A stretch of DNA of 64,000 bases from Xanthomonas pisi DSM 18956 (GTDB lineage: Bacteria > Pseudomonadota > Gammaproteobacteria > Xanthomonadales > Xanthomonadaceae): NCBI RefSeq assembly GCF_001010415.1, contig NZ_JPLE01000035.1, positions 1 through 64,000 on the forward strand, given 5' to 3'. This document shows, piece by piece, positions 38,701 to 46,900 of this stretch; within the stretch, counting starts at the first letter, position 1; each line of letters opens with the position of its first letter. The position numbers and the translations under genes are program-made. The notes beneath the pieces are model-generated. The model was not told where the DNA came from. It saw nothing but the letters and a program-made list of their open reading frames with translations, and ran no database searches.

Positions 38701-38797
38701 GCAAGCGAAAGGCGGCGATCAAGCCCACCACCACCAGCGACACGAAGCACATGATGGTGGTGACCGGGCGACGAATGCTGAAAGCCGCAACGCTCAT
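35711..38797 (-). CDS. RND efflux transporter permease, second pump
   Basis: 1028-aa inner-membrane pump of the AcrB/MdtC (HAE-1-like) superfamily. It starts MSVAAFSIRRPVTTIMCFVSLVVVGLIAAFRLPLEALPDI, the usual first helix, and has two large periplasmic domains and about 12 hydrophobic helices. TM4 carries the GMLVDNAVVVVESI motif of the proton relay. ATG 38797 overlaps the first pump gene by four bases. Paired with a different RND gene, it may form a mixed trimer as MdtB/MdtC do. The substrate is unknown. Confidence 0.92.
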   Translation of the reverse strand: MSVAAFSIRRPVTTIMCFVSLVVVGLIAAFRLPLEALPDISAPFLFVQLPYTGSTPDEVERNLVRPAEEALATMTGIKRMRSTATADGANIFIEFSDWDRDIAIAASDARERLDAIRDDFPDDLQRFHIFKWSSSDEPVLKVRLASQTDLTGAYDMLDREFKRRIERIPGVAKVEISGAPPNEVEIAIAPDRLTAHDLSLNDLSERLGKLNFSVSAGQIDDNGQRIRVQPIGELRDLQELRELVLNAKGLRLGDIAQVRLKPTRMNYGRRLDGRPAIGLDVYKERSANLVEVSKAALKEVEDIRAEPAMRDVQIKVIDNQGKAVTSSLAELAEAGAVGLLLSITVLFFFLRHWPSTLMVTLAIPICFAITLGFMYFVGVTLNILTMMGLLLAVGMLVDNAVVVVESIYQERERMPGQPQLAALLGTRSVAIALSAGTLCHCIVFVPNLFGETNNISIFMAQIAITISVSLLASWLVAISLIPMLSARMKTPPMVTSDHGVIARLQRRYARLLTWTLAHRGWSVTGIILVSAISLVPMKLTKVDMFGGDGGNEAFIQYQWKGSYTREQLGEEIGRVENYLEANRAKYHITQIYSWFSEVEGSNTVVTFDASKVKDLPPLLEKIRKELPRSARADYSIGNQGDGGSGNQGVQVQLVGDSTEALKSLADDVIPLLAQRKELRDVHVDTGDRTSELAIRVDRERAAAFGFSAEQVASFVGLALRGTPLREFRRGDNEVPVWVRFAGAEQSKPEDLAGFTVRTKDGRSVPLLSLVDVQIRPAATQIGRTNRQTTLTIKANLAEKVTVPEARAAMEKPLKAMSFPAGYSYTFDGGDYQNDGEAMGQMVFNLVIALVMIYVVMAAVFESLLFPAAIMSGVLFSIFGVFWLFWITGTSFGIMSFIGILVLMGVVVNNGIVMIEHINNLRRRGMGRTQALVEGSRERLRPIMMTMGTAILAMVPISLTSTTMFSDGPPYFPMARAIAGGLAFSTVVSLLFLPTIYAILDDMSSGAAALVRRARGLPKTPPASVALES

Positions 38798-41700
38798 AGC
38801 GCCTCCAGCCCGTCGGTGGTCTCGCGTGCCTGCGCCTGCTGCCGCGCCATGCGCCGGCCGCGCTCCAGGTAGTACGCATCTGCGCGGCGATCCAGCAGGT
38901 CGTACACCACCGGAATCACCAGCAGCGTCAGCAGCGTGGACACCAGCAAGCCGCCGATCACGGTGATCGCCATCGGTGCGCGCACTTCCGCGCCCTCGCC
39001 CATCGCCACCGCCAATGGCAGGAAGCCGAACAGGGTGCACAGCGTGGTCATGATGATCGGCCGCAGGCGCGAGCGTGCGCCTTCGATCAAGGCCTGCCGC
39101 TTGGGCACGCCTTCTTCGCGCAACTGGTTGACCTTGTCGATCAGGATGATCGCGTTCTTGGTCACCAGGCCCACCAGCAGGATCAGGCCGATGAACACCA
39201 CCACCGACACCGGCTTGCCGGTCATCAGCAGCGCCAGCACCGCGCCCACCATCGCCAGCGGAATGGTGAACAGGATGACGAACGGATGCAGCAGCGATTC
39301 GAACTGCGACGCCATCACCAGGTAGACCAGAAAGATCGCCAGACCGAACGCAAACAGCAGCGATTTGACCGATTGCGCCAGCTCCTCGCCCTGCCCGCCG
39401 ATATGCATGCCGACACCAGCTGCCAACGGGTCCTTGCGCACCAGCGTTTCGACTTCGCGCACCGCACCACCCAGGTCGATGTCCTTCAGGCTGGCCGACA
39501 CGATGGCCACGCGGGTCTGATCGGCGCGATGGATCTCGCTCGGGCCGGTCGTCGCCAGCACCTCGGCCACTGCGGCCAGACGGACCGGCCGGCTGCTGCC
39601 CGGATTGACGATCAGCTGGCGGATCGCATCCACGCTGGCACGGTCGCTGTGCTGCGCACGCACCAGCACATCGATCTTGCGATCGCGGAAGCTGTAGCGC
39701 GTGGCCACATCGCCACGCACCTTCTTGACGATGACATCGGCGATCTGGCGCGTGGTCAGCCCCAGCGCACCGGCGCGCTCCTGGTCGAAGCGGATCTGGA
39801 TCTCCGGGAAGCCCTCTTCCACGGTCGACTTGACGTCGGCGTAGTGCCCATTGGCGCGCAGCATCGCAGCCAGCTTTTGCCCTGCACGCTCCAGCTCGCC
39901 CAGGTCCTGCCCGCGCAATTCCACTTCCAGCGGGGTCGAGAAACTGAACAACGCCGGCCGCGCGAAATCCACCTGCGCACCAGGGTGCCCGACCATGCTG
40001 CTGCGCAGCCGCTGCGTCGCCGCCGCTTCCACTTCCGGGCTCCCGCCGCCAGCCATCACCACGGTGAGCTTGCCGATGTTCTCCCCGCTTTCGGTGGGAT
40101 TGGCATCCAGCCGCGTACCGCTGCCACTGACGCCATACAACGACGCCACCCCCGGGTCCTTGTCGTGCGCCAGCTGCAGCTCGCGGACGAGCGCATCGGT
40201 CTGCGCCAATGGCGTGCCGGACGGCAGCTTCACGGTCATTTCGAAGCGATCCTGCGCCAGCTGCGGGATCAGGTCCGCGCCCAGCATCGGCACCAGCAAC
40301 ACGGTGCCGACAAACGCGGCCGCCGCCAGTCCCAGCACCAGGCCGGGTCGACGCAAGGCTGCCGGCAGCATCGCCAGATAGCCACGCTCGGCGCGGCCAT
40401 ACGGCGCCATCGCCAGATCGCTGGCCTTGCGCATCACCGGCGACACCACCCGCGCGAGGCCACGCCATAGTTTGACCACTGCCCACGCTGCACCGAAGAA
40501 CGCATAGCGCACGCTCGCCCCGGCGCCGCGCCGCCCGGCCGCTACCGGCTTGAGCCAGCGCTGCTCGGGCCGCCAATCCGGATGACTCGGCTCGTCCGGG
40601 AACGCCATCGGCGGCGCACCCTTGAGCGAGCTCAGCATCGGAATCAGCGTCATCGACACCACCAGCGAGATCGCAATGGCGATCGCTACCGTCAGCGCCT
40701 GATCACGGAACAACTGCCCGGCAATGCCTTCGACGAACACCAGCGGCAGAAACACCGCAATGGTGGTCAAGGTGGACGCCATCACCGCCATGCTCACTTC
40801 GCGGGTGCCGGCGATGGCCGCATCCAGCACGCTCAAACCACGCTCGCGCGCCTTGGCGATGCTCTCCAGCACCACGATCGAATCGTCCACCACCAGGCCG
40901 GTGGCCAGTGCCAGCCCACCCAGCGACATCACGTTGAGGCTCAAGCCAAGCTGGCCCATGAAGAAGAACGTGGTGATGATCGACACCGGCAGCGACAGGC
41001 TGATCACGAACGTGCTCCAGCCATCGCGCAGGAACAGGAAGATGATCAGGATCGCCAGCACGCCGCCGATCACCGCATCTTTCTTGACATCGCTGATCGC
41101 ATGCTCGATGAAGTGCGACTGGTCCTCGATGGTGGTGATTTCCACATCGCCGGGCACGGTCGCCTTGAGTTGCTCTAGGCGCTTGCGCAACGCAGCGGCG
41201 GTGGACACCGTATTGGCATCGCCTTCCTTGTAGATCGCCAGTTCCACCGCTTCCTTGCCGCCCAGGCGGATGATCGCCTCGCGCTCCTTGTAGCCCTGTC
41301 GCACTTCCGCGACGTCCTTCAATCGCACCGGCATGCCGCCGGCGATGCTGCTGCTGGCCGACGACGAGGTGCTCTGCACCTCGGCCGCCGCCGCCAATGC
41401 CGCCTGCGACCCGGTGGACGCAGCAATCGCATACATCTGCTGCATCGCCGCCTGCGCCGCGCTGCCGCTGCTGCTCTGCGTGGTCACCAGCATGTTGCGG
41501 ATCTCGTCCAGATCCACGAACTGATTGACCGTGCGCACCAGATAGCGCTGCGAACCTTCTTCCAGCCGGCCGCCGGAGATGTTGACGTTCTCCTCCTTGA
41601 GCCGGGTGATCACGTTGTCGATCGGCAAGTTGAGCTGTGCGAGTTTTTGCTGATCGATATCGACCTGGATCTCGTCTTCCAGGCCGCCGCCGACCTTGAC

Positions 41701-42291
41701 CGCCGCCACGCCGGCCACCGGTTCGAGCTTCTTTTTCAGGTCTTCGTCGGCATAGCGGCGCAGGCCGGTGAGCTGACGGATCGCATCGGTATCCGACGCC
41801 GGCGCCTGCTTGGGCGACAACGCCAGGCGCATGATCGGTTCGGTCGAGGGATTGAAGCGCAGCAGCACCGGCGGCTTGGTTTCCAGCGGCAGCGACAAGG
41901 CTTCCATCTTGTCGCGCACTTCCAGGCTGGCCTGGTCCATGTTGGTGCCCCAGGCGAACTCCAGCACCACATCGCTCTGCCCGGTGCGCGAGATCGACTT
42001 GAGCTTGCGCAGGTTCTTGACCACGCCAACGGCTTCTTCCACCGGCTCGGTCACCAGCGTTTCGATTTCCGCCGGCGCCGCGCCGGTGTATTCGGTGCGC
42101 ACGGTCAGCGTGGGATAGCTCAGATCGGGCAGCAGGTTGACCTTGAGGCTGCGCAGCGCGATCAGGCCGAACAGCAGCATGGTCACGGTGATCATGGCGA
42201 TGGTCACCCGCCGCCGCGTGGCGAAGACCACCAGCCCGCCACCACTGGGCAAGGGTGCATGCGGGTCGTGCACGGGGCCGTGGTCGCTCAT
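38794..42291 (-). CDS. RND efflux transporter permease, first pump
   Basis: 1165-aa RND pump, longer than the usual 1030-1050. The excess lies in an Ala/Ser-rich insert in the first periplasmic domain (about 290-325, QAAMQQMY...SSSASSSIAGG) and in an enlarged cytoplasmic loop between TM6 and TM7 (about 560-630, Pro/Trp/Arg-rich). TM4 has GLVVDDSIVVLESI. The start ATG 42291 (MSDHGPVHD) overlaps the fusion-protein stop by four bases. It acts with the fusion protein and an outer-membrane channel that is not encoded nearby. Confidence 0.92.
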   Translation of the reverse strand: MSDHGPVHDPHAPLPSGGGLVVFATRRRVTIAMITVTMLLFGLIALRSLKVNLLPDLSYPTLTVRTEYTGAAPAEIETLVTEPVEEAVGVVKNLRKLKSISRTGQSDVVLEFAWGTNMDQASLEVRDKMEALSLPLETKPPVLLRFNPSTEPIMRLALSPKQAPASDTDAIRQLTGLRRYADEDLKKKLEPVAGVAAVKVGGGLEDEIQVDIDQQKLAQLNLPIDNVITRLKEENVNISGGRLEEGSQRYLVRTVNQFVDLDEIRNMLVTTQSSSGSAAQAAMQQMYAIAASTGSQAALAAAAEVQSTSSSASSSIAGGMPVRLKDVAEVRQGYKEREAIIRLGGKEAVELAIYKEGDANTVSTAAALRKRLEQLKATVPGDVEITTIEDQSHFIEHAISDVKKDAVIGGVLAILIIFLFLRDGWSTFVISLSLPVSIITTFFFMGQLGLSLNVMSLGGLALATGLVVDDSIVVLESIAKARERGLSVLDAAIAGTREVSMAVMASTLTTIAVFLPLVFVEGIAGQLFRDQALTVAIAIAISLVVSMTLIPMLSSLKGAPPMAFPDEPSHPDWRPEQRWLKPVAAGRRGAGASVRYAFFGAAWAVVKLWRGLARVVSPVMRKASDLAMAPYGRAERGYLAMLPAALRRPGLVLGLAAAAFVGTVLLVPMLGADLIPQLAQDRFEMTVKLPSGTPLAQTDALVRELQLAHDKDPGVASLYGVSGSGTRLDANPTESGENIGKLTVVMAGGGSPEVEAAATQRLRSSMVGHPGAQVDFARPALFSFSTPLEVELRGQDLGELERAGQKLAAMLRANGHYADVKSTVEEGFPEIQIRFDQERAGALGLTTRQIADVIVKKVRGDVATRYSFRDRKIDVLVRAQHSDRASVDAIRQLIVNPGSSRPVRLAAVAEVLATTGPSEIHRADQTRVAIVSASLKDIDLGGAVREVETLVRKDPLAAGVGMHIGGQGEELAQSVKSLLFAFGLAIFLVYLVMASQFESLLHPFVILFTIPLAMVGAVLALLMTGKPVSVVVFIGLILLVGLVTKNAIILIDKVNQLREEGVPKRQALIEGARSRLRPIIMTTLCTLFGFLPLAVAMGEGAEVRAPMAITVIGGLLVSTLLTLLVIPVVYDLLDRRADAYYLERGRRMARQQAQARETTDGLEAL

Positions 42292-43418
42292 GCGTGCGTC
42301 TCTTCGCTGCCGGCTGCCGGTGCCGCAGCCGTCACCGGCTTGCGATCCGGCTGGCCGATGACCTGCACTGCCGTGCCATCGCGCAGCGCCACCTTGCCGG
42401 CGGTCACCACCTGATCGCCTTCCTTCAAGCCCTGCCGCACTTCCAGCCACGGGCCTTCGGCGTAACCGAGTTTCACCGGCACCCGCACTGCCTTGCCATT
42501 GCGCACCACGAACACCGCCGGCTCACCGTCGTCCAGCAGCGCCAGGCGCGGAATCACCAGGGCATCCTTGCGCTGGTCGTAATCGATCCGGATGCGCCCG
42601 AACATGCCCGGCTGCAGCGACTCGGCGCCCTTGCCGAACGCGCATACCACGCGGAACGTTCCGCTCCCCGAATCCACCACCGGCGCAATGCGATCCACCT
42701 TGCCCACGAACTGCTGGCCCGGCAGCGCATCGGCCAGCAGGGTCACCGGCTGGCCGGATTTCAATGTCGCCAGTTCGCGCTCGGGCACGTTGAGCGTGGC
42801 CTCCAGCTGCGAGTCGTCGACGATGCGAAAGATCGGCGTGTTGATCTGCACGAAGTTGCCGGTCTTGATCGAACGCGAGGCGATCACCCCGGAAATTGGC
42901 GCCTGCACCGTGGTGTAGGACAACTCCAGTGATGCCAGGCGATGCTGCGCACGGCTGTTTTCCACATCGAACTTGAGCTGGTCCACATCGGCCGCGCTTA
43001 CCAGTTGCTGCCCGACCAGTTGCGTCGCGCGGCGGTAGCTGTTTTCCAGCTTGCGCAGTTGGGCTTCGCTCTGTGCGACGGCCAGATGCGCGCGGTCCGG
43101 GTCCAGCCGCACCAGCGCCTGGCCGGCCGACACCTTCTGACCTTCTTCCACCATCACCGCCAATGCCACGCCGGACGTCTTGGCCACCACCTGCGCCTCG
43201 GCGCGCGGCTCCAGCGCGGCGGTGCCGGTATAGCTGGCGGCTACTGCGCGACGCGCTGCCTTGGCAGTTTCCACCGGCACCGCGTCCACTGCCTTTTTTT
43301 CTTCTGCGGCCTTGGCCTCTCCATCGCCGGCCTTGCAGCCGCCCAACAGCAGGCTGGTAGAGATCAATACTGCGGCGCAGATTCCGCTGCGGCCGGGCAA
43401 GAAGAAGAGTGGCGACAT
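42288..43418 (-). CDS. RND efflux periplasmic adaptor (membrane fusion lipoprotein)
   Basis: 376-aa adaptor of the HlyD/AcrA family. The N-terminus has a signal peptide with lipobox LLLGGC (Cys at about 28), so it is a lipoprotein. It then shows the barrel-sandwich half (ALAVMVEEGQKVSAGQALVRLD), a coiled-coil hairpin (about 110-175) and the second lipoyl half (YTTVQAPISGVIASRSIKTGNFVQ), then beta-barrel and membrane-proximal domains. It is the first gene of the operon and links the two pumps to an outer channel. Confidence 0.94.
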   Translation of the reverse strand: MSPLFFLPGRSGICAAVLISTSLLLGGCKAGDGEAKAAEEKKAVDAVPVETAKAARRAVAASYTGTAALEPRAEAQVVAKTSGVALAVMVEEGQKVSAGQALVRLDPDRAHLAVAQSEAQLRKLENSYRRATQLVGQQLVSAADVDQLKFDVENSRAQHRLASLELSYTTVQAPISGVIASRSIKTGNFVQINTPIFRIVDDSQLEATLNVPERELATLKSGQPVTLLADALPGQQFVGKVDRIAPVVDSGSGTFRVVCAFGKGAESLQPGMFGRIRIDYDQRKDALVIPRLALLDDGEPAVFVVRNGKAVRVPVKLGYAEGPWLEVRQGLKEGDQVVTAGKVALRDGTAVQVIGQPDRKPVTAAAPAAGSEETHA

Positions 43419-43622
43419 CGTCGTGTCCTAGTGGATGCGTGAACAGGTGTTGTAGGCAAGTAGACCACCCGAACATGCATGTCGCCAATGCGCCAAAGGT
43501 CATGGTCTGTTCAAGTTCGCGTATTCACCCCGTTTGCGCCACGCCAAATCGCAGGCATACTCGGTCCGGTTCCGTCACGCCCCCACGTGCGGACGCTCAA
43601 TCAGTCTTCCGGATACGAAACC

Positions 43623-44024
43623 ATGCGCCCGCAGCCGCTCGCCGCTTGTCTCGCTCTGGTCGTCTTCCTGCCGTTTGGGGGCGCATCAGCGACACCGTCA
43701 GTCACGCCAGCCGTACCCGCCACGCCGGCGCCTGCCGCGGGCGCACCTGCTGCTGCCGCGCCCGCAGCCCCTACCGGCAATCCCTCCAATGGCCGTCTGC
43801 TGGCTTATACCTGCCAGGGCTGTCACGGCGTGACCGGGTACAAGAACGCCTATCCCAGCTACCGTGTGCCCAAGATCGGCGGCCAGTCCAGTCAGTACCT
43901 GACCCAGGCGCTGACCGAATACCGCCAAGGCAAGCGCAAACACCCGACCATGCAGGCGCAGGCGCAGAGTTTCTCCGAGCAGGACATCGCCGACATCTCC
44001 GCCTTCCTGTCCACCCTCAAGTAA
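43623..44024 (+). CDS. Periplasmic cytochrome c, single heme
   Basis: 133-aa class I cytochrome c. A signal peptide (about 1-23, ending ASA) is followed by an Ala/Pro-rich linker (25-55) and one heme site C64-Q-G-C67-H68; M110 in KHPTM is the likely sixth ligand. ATG 43623 gives a proper signal peptide. It starts a two-gene unit with a related cytochrome nine bases downstream. It is probably an electron carrier, but no oxidase or dehydrogenase partner is nearby. Confidence 0.9.
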   Translation: MRPQPLAACLALVVFLPFGGASATPSVTPAVPATPAPAAGAPAAAAPAAPTGNPSNGRLLAYTCQGCHGVTGYKNAYPSYRVPKIGGQSSQYLTQALTEYRQGKRKHPTMQAQAQSFSEQDIADISAFLSTLK

Positions 44025-44032
44025 GCGCCCAC

Positions 44033-44494
44033 ATGCCGAACGCCCTGCACGCTCCGCGTCTAGCCATCGTCCTGGTCGCTGCCCTGATGATGGCGGCCTG
44101 TTCCCAATCCCAGGTCGAATCCACCGATCATTCCGCCGGCGATGCCGGCCATGCCAGCGGCGAACACGGCTCCGGCTCCTCTGCCGGCCTGCCCACCGGT
44201 CGCGCCGACGCTGGCGACAAACTCGCCCATGCCAAGGGCAAGGCCACCGGCCAGAGCTGCGTGGATTGCCATGGTGCCGACGGCAATGCGCCGATCGACC
44301 CCAGCTACCCCAAGCTCGGCGGCCAGTACGGCGACTATCTGGCGCATGCGCTGCAGGCCTATCGCAGCGGCGATCGCCAGCACCCGTTGATGACCGCGCA
44401 GGCCACGGCATTGAGCGATCAGGACATCGCCGACCTCGCTGCCTATTTTGGCGCGCGGCCGACGCAGCTGCGCGATCTGCATGGCGTCAAGTGA
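44033..44494 (+). CDS. Cytochrome c, probable lipoprotein
   Basis: 153-aa cytochrome related to its upstream neighbour. The N-terminal hydrophobic stretch ends MMAAC23, a plausible though imperfect lipobox. A His/Ser/Gly-rich linker (30-55, with HSAGDAGHASGEHG) precedes heme site C76-V-D-C79-H80 and the likely ligand M120 in HPLM. The shared pattern (KxGGQ...YL..AL..Y..G.R.HP.M) shows that the two genes arose by duplication. Anchoring one copy while freeing the other would give a membrane/periplasm electron pair. Confidence 0.88.
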   Translation: MPNALHAPRLAIVLVAALMMAACSQSQVESTDHSAGDAGHASGEHGSGSSAGLPTGRADAGDKLAHAKGKATGQSCVDCHGADGNAPIDPSYPKLGGQYGDYLAHALQAYRSGDRQHPLMTAQATALSDQDIADLAAYFGARPTQLRDLHGVK

Positions 44495-44550
44495 GTGTCG
44501 GGCGGCGGCGCCCGAGCGCACGCGCTGTCTCAATCGGAATGAAAAAGCGC

Positions 44551-44579
44551 TTGCGCGAACATTAACAGGTCGCTATCAT
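44551..44579 (+). promoter_or_regulatory. Promoter of first tRNA-Ala/Glu operon
   Basis: TTGCGC (44551-44556) and TATCAT (44574-44579) are separated by 17 bases and lie 18 bases before the tRNA-Ala start. Confidence 0.6.
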
Positions 44580-44596
44580 TTCGTTCTCAGTTTCGT

Positions 44597-44672
44597 GGGG
44601 CCATAGCTCAGCTGGGAGAGCGCCTGCATGGCATGCAGGAGGTCGGCGGTTCGATCCCGCCTGGCTCCACCA
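44597..44672 (+). tRNA. tRNA-Ala(GGC), first copy
   Basis: 76-nt cloverleaf with encoded CCA; anticodon GGC in the loop of a CCTGC/GCAGG stem. It is followed by a 7-bp spacer hairpin (TTCAGAC 44674-44680, GTCTGAA 44689-44695) and then tRNA-Glu. It is identical to the copy at 45786-45861. Confidence 0.96.
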
Positions 44673-44719
44673 ATTCAGACATTAGGCCGTCTGAAATGAC
44701 AACTCAGGTTTTGATCTGC

Positions 44720-44795
44720 GTCCCCATCGTCTAGAGGCCTAGGACACCACCCTTTCACGGTGGACACCGGGGTTCGAATCCCCGTGGGGACGCCA
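44720..44795 (+). tRNA. tRNA-Glu(TTC), first copy
   Basis: 76-nt cloverleaf with encoded CCA and anticodon TTC in the loop of a CCACC/GGTGG stem. Identical to the copy at 45909-45984. Confidence 0.96.
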
Positions 44796-44802
44796 ATCAT
44801 CC

Positions 44803-44830
44803 AAAAGCCCCGGCCCTGCCGGGGCTTTTT
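44803..44830 (+). terminator. Intrinsic terminator of first tRNA-Ala/Glu operon
   Basis: A 12-bp stem (44803-44814 with 44818-44829), GC-rich at the loop side, is followed directly by T residues. Confidence 0.92.
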
Positions 44831-44898
44831 CTTTGCATGATGGGCGGTCGGCAGCGGCTGTCCGATGTCGATTTGCCCTTGCCCACCCAATCGGTCGG

Positions 44899-45308
44899 TC
44901 AGAAGCGACCACACATGCCGATCCAGGATGCGGGAACAAAGCCGTAGCGCGCGCACCACTGTTGCGTCGCACCTCGGGCGAGCAAGCTGACTTCCGCCAA
45001 GGGCGGTACATTCGCCCGCATCCAGTCACTCAGTTGCTGCATCACCTGCTTGCCCAGGCCGCGTCCCTGCCAATGCGGATGTACCGCAACGTCACAGACC
45101 TGCGGTGGCAACCGCCATCAGCAATGTTGCACCCCATCGCCATGAAGGCATCGCCCGAGCAGCCGAAGACGCCAGACAGCGTGCTCGCCAGTGCACGCTC
45201 AACCGCATCGACCGTCTTTGCACCGAGCCCAGCCCTTACACGCAAACTGCAGTACGCATCAGCCAGCGGGCGGGTGTGGCGAAACAACACGACATCAAGA
45301 TCACTCAT
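44899..45308 (-). pseudogene. Frameshifted GNAT acetyltransferase
   Basis: Two adjacent frames together give one GNAT acetyltransferase. The N-terminal part (from ATG 45308, MSDLDVVLFRHTRPLADAY) runs through MGCNIADGGCH. The C-terminal part continues PQVCDVAVHPHWQGRGLGKQVM, which holds the acetyl-CoA-binding Q/R-x-x-G-x-G/A motif. The frames join near 45110, and one missing base in the Cys-His-(Leu)-Gln region explains the break. As read, translation would give an 88-aa product without the cofactor site. It lies antisense between the two tRNA operon copies. A sequencing error is the alternative explanation. Confidence 0.8.
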
Positions 45309-45738
45309 TCCCTGTTCTCGGCCCTAGGTCGCGCAAAGCCCAATGACTGCGACACGTCGCATCATGACAAAGACAGCGATACGCCACGATGCATTCTTGA
45401 AAAGATAGTCAAGTTCACCGGGTGTACCTGCAAAAAAATACGCCATGGACGTTGGTACACACGCGTGCCGTGAAGCGCGGCGCACGGCCGAGGCCGTGTC
45501 TCGCCATCGCACCCTGTCGAACGCAGCGCGCACCGGCGATGACGCGCTGTATCTGACGCCGCGCGCCGTTGTCACGACACCCACGCCCGGCTGATCGCAA
45601 CCCAGACGCGCGCGGCGTGCCGACAAGTACCGGGTGCGATCGCGTGCATTCGGATTCAGCCCTTGCGGTGCTCGAACGCGCACGGAGTGCGCCGCCGTTA
45701 CCCCCCACCGCGTACGACAAAAAAGTTTCGACATCGCT
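45309..45738. other. Spacer before the second tRNA operon, no gene seen
   Basis: 430 bases, part AT-rich and part very GC-rich, with no supported gene. Frames on the minus strand have no family features. The end of the stretch leads into the promoter of the second tRNA-Ala/Glu copy. Confidence 0.45.
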
Positions 45739-45766
45739 TTGCAAACGACGATGAGTTCGCTATGAT
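45739..45766 (+). promoter_or_regulatory. Promoter of second tRNA-Ala/Glu operon
   Basis: TTGCAA (45739-45744) and TATGAT (45761-45766) with a 16-base spacer, 20 bases before tRNA-Ala. The sequence differs from the first copy's promoter, so the duplication included the tRNAs and spacer but not the promoter. Confidence 0.65.
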
Positions 45767-45785
45767 TGCCGGCTCGCAGCAACGC

Positions 45786-45861
45786 GGGGCCATAGCTCAG
45801 CTGGGAGAGCGCCTGCATGGCATGCAGGAGGTCGGCGGTTCGATCCCGCCTGGCTCCACCA
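45786..45861 (+). tRNA. tRNA-Ala(GGC), second copy
   Basis: Identical 76-nt gene to the copy at 44597-44672, with the same spacer hairpin downstream. Confidence 0.96.
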
Positions 45862-45908
45862 CTTCAGACATTAGGCCGTCTGAAATGGACAACGAGGTTT
45901 TGATACGC

Positions 45909-45984
45909 GTCCCCATCGTCTAGAGGCCTAGGACACCACCCTTTCACGGTGGACACCGGGGTTCGAATCCCCGTGGGGACGCCA
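45909..45984 (+). tRNA. tRNA-Glu(TTC), second copy
   Basis: Identical 76-nt gene to the copy at 44720-44795, with encoded CCA and anticodon TTC. Confidence 0.96.
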
Positions 45985-45991
45985 ATCATCC

Positions 45992-46020
45992 AAAAACCCC
46001 GGCTTTGCCGGGGTTTTTTT
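45992..46020 (+). terminator. Intrinsic terminator of second tRNA-Ala/Glu operon
   Basis: A 12-bp stem (45992-46003 with 46007-46018) and a seven-T run. It is similar to the first copy's terminator but with compensated changes in the stem. Confidence 0.93.
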
Positions 46021-46158
46021 ATGCCTGGCCGTTCGCAGCATGCGCAGGACAACAGTCGGCTGGAGCGGAGTATTCAACCCCTGCAGGTGCTGCTGGCTGC
46101 GTGCATGCGACACGCGCGCACGCAGCACGCAGCACGACACAGCACCTGCATGGCAAGC

Positions 46159-46335
46159 TCAGGCCTGCCCGTCGTCCAACGCCTTGCGACCCTCCTGGGT
46201 CAGATCGATATCGCCGTCTTCGGCTTGCGTGGCATAGCCCGCACGTACCGCCCAGTTACCCTCCTCGTCGGATACCGGCTTGGTGTCGTGGATGTCGCGA
46301 AGAATGCGCAACTGCTGCGAAGAATCGAAATCCAT
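46159..46335 (-). CDS. Small hypothetical protein (58 aa)
   Basis: Acidic 58-aa protein starting MDFDSSQQLRILRDIHD and ending in a strand-helix IDLTQEGRKALDDGQ that resembles the end of a winged-helix unit. I recognise no named family. ATG 46335 is my choice; a GTG nine bases further upstream is closer to a GGAGGT and is a fair alternative. It stands alone between tRNA genes. Confidence 0.6.
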   Translation of the reverse strand: MDFDSSQQLRILRDIHDTKPVSDEEGNWAVRAGYATQAEDGDIDLTQEGRKALDDGQA

Positions 46336-46620
46336 GATGGCCACCCGCTTGAAAGAGACCTCCACGGTACGCACCGGGCGTGATGGCTGCGTGCCTGCAA
46401 CGCCCTCCGGTACCGCTGCTACGCGCAGCGCAAGCCTGGCTCCGTGACGGATGACGACTGCCACCCAATGATGGATCGATACCGACGACAGACAACGCAA
46501 CGACGTCAGCGCAGGCGGACGACATTGATGCCGACCGCTAAGGACCGACACCTCACGAGAACTCGCCGCGCACGTCGTGGCAGGGCGAAAGCGGTCGCCG
46601 GCACGACAAAACGGCATACA

Positions 46621-46656
46621 GCAAAAAGCCCCTCCGGATTGCGCCGGAAGGGCTTT
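46621..46656 (-). terminator. Intrinsic terminator of tRNA-Leu
   Basis: 13-bp stem with one mismatch (46625-46637 with 46644-46656) and TTTTT on the minus strand at 46627-46623, just after the tRNA-Leu 3' end. Confidence 0.88.
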
Positions 46657-46677
46657 CGCTGTTACCGCAACATCTTG

Positions 46678-46762
46678 GTGCCGAAGGTGGGACTCGAACC
46701 CACACGCTTTTAAGGGCGGCGGATTTTGAGTCCGCTGCGTCTACCGATTCCGCCACTTCGGC
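46678..46762 (-). tRNA. tRNA-Leu(CAA)
   Basis: 85-nt class II tRNA with a long variable arm and encoded CCA. The anticodon loop CTCAAAA between GCGGA and TCCGC gives CAA. Single copy in this window. Confidence 0.93.
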
Positions 46763-46900
46763 GTGGCCGCGCAGTATAGCGGCTTGCGAATGAAACGAAC
46801 AGTGTCAGGACGCTCCTGACGAATTCAGGTGCAAGCGGCATCGGCAGCGCCGTGGCCGACCAGCCCCGATATACTGGCCGACTTGGTGAAGGAGTAAGCA

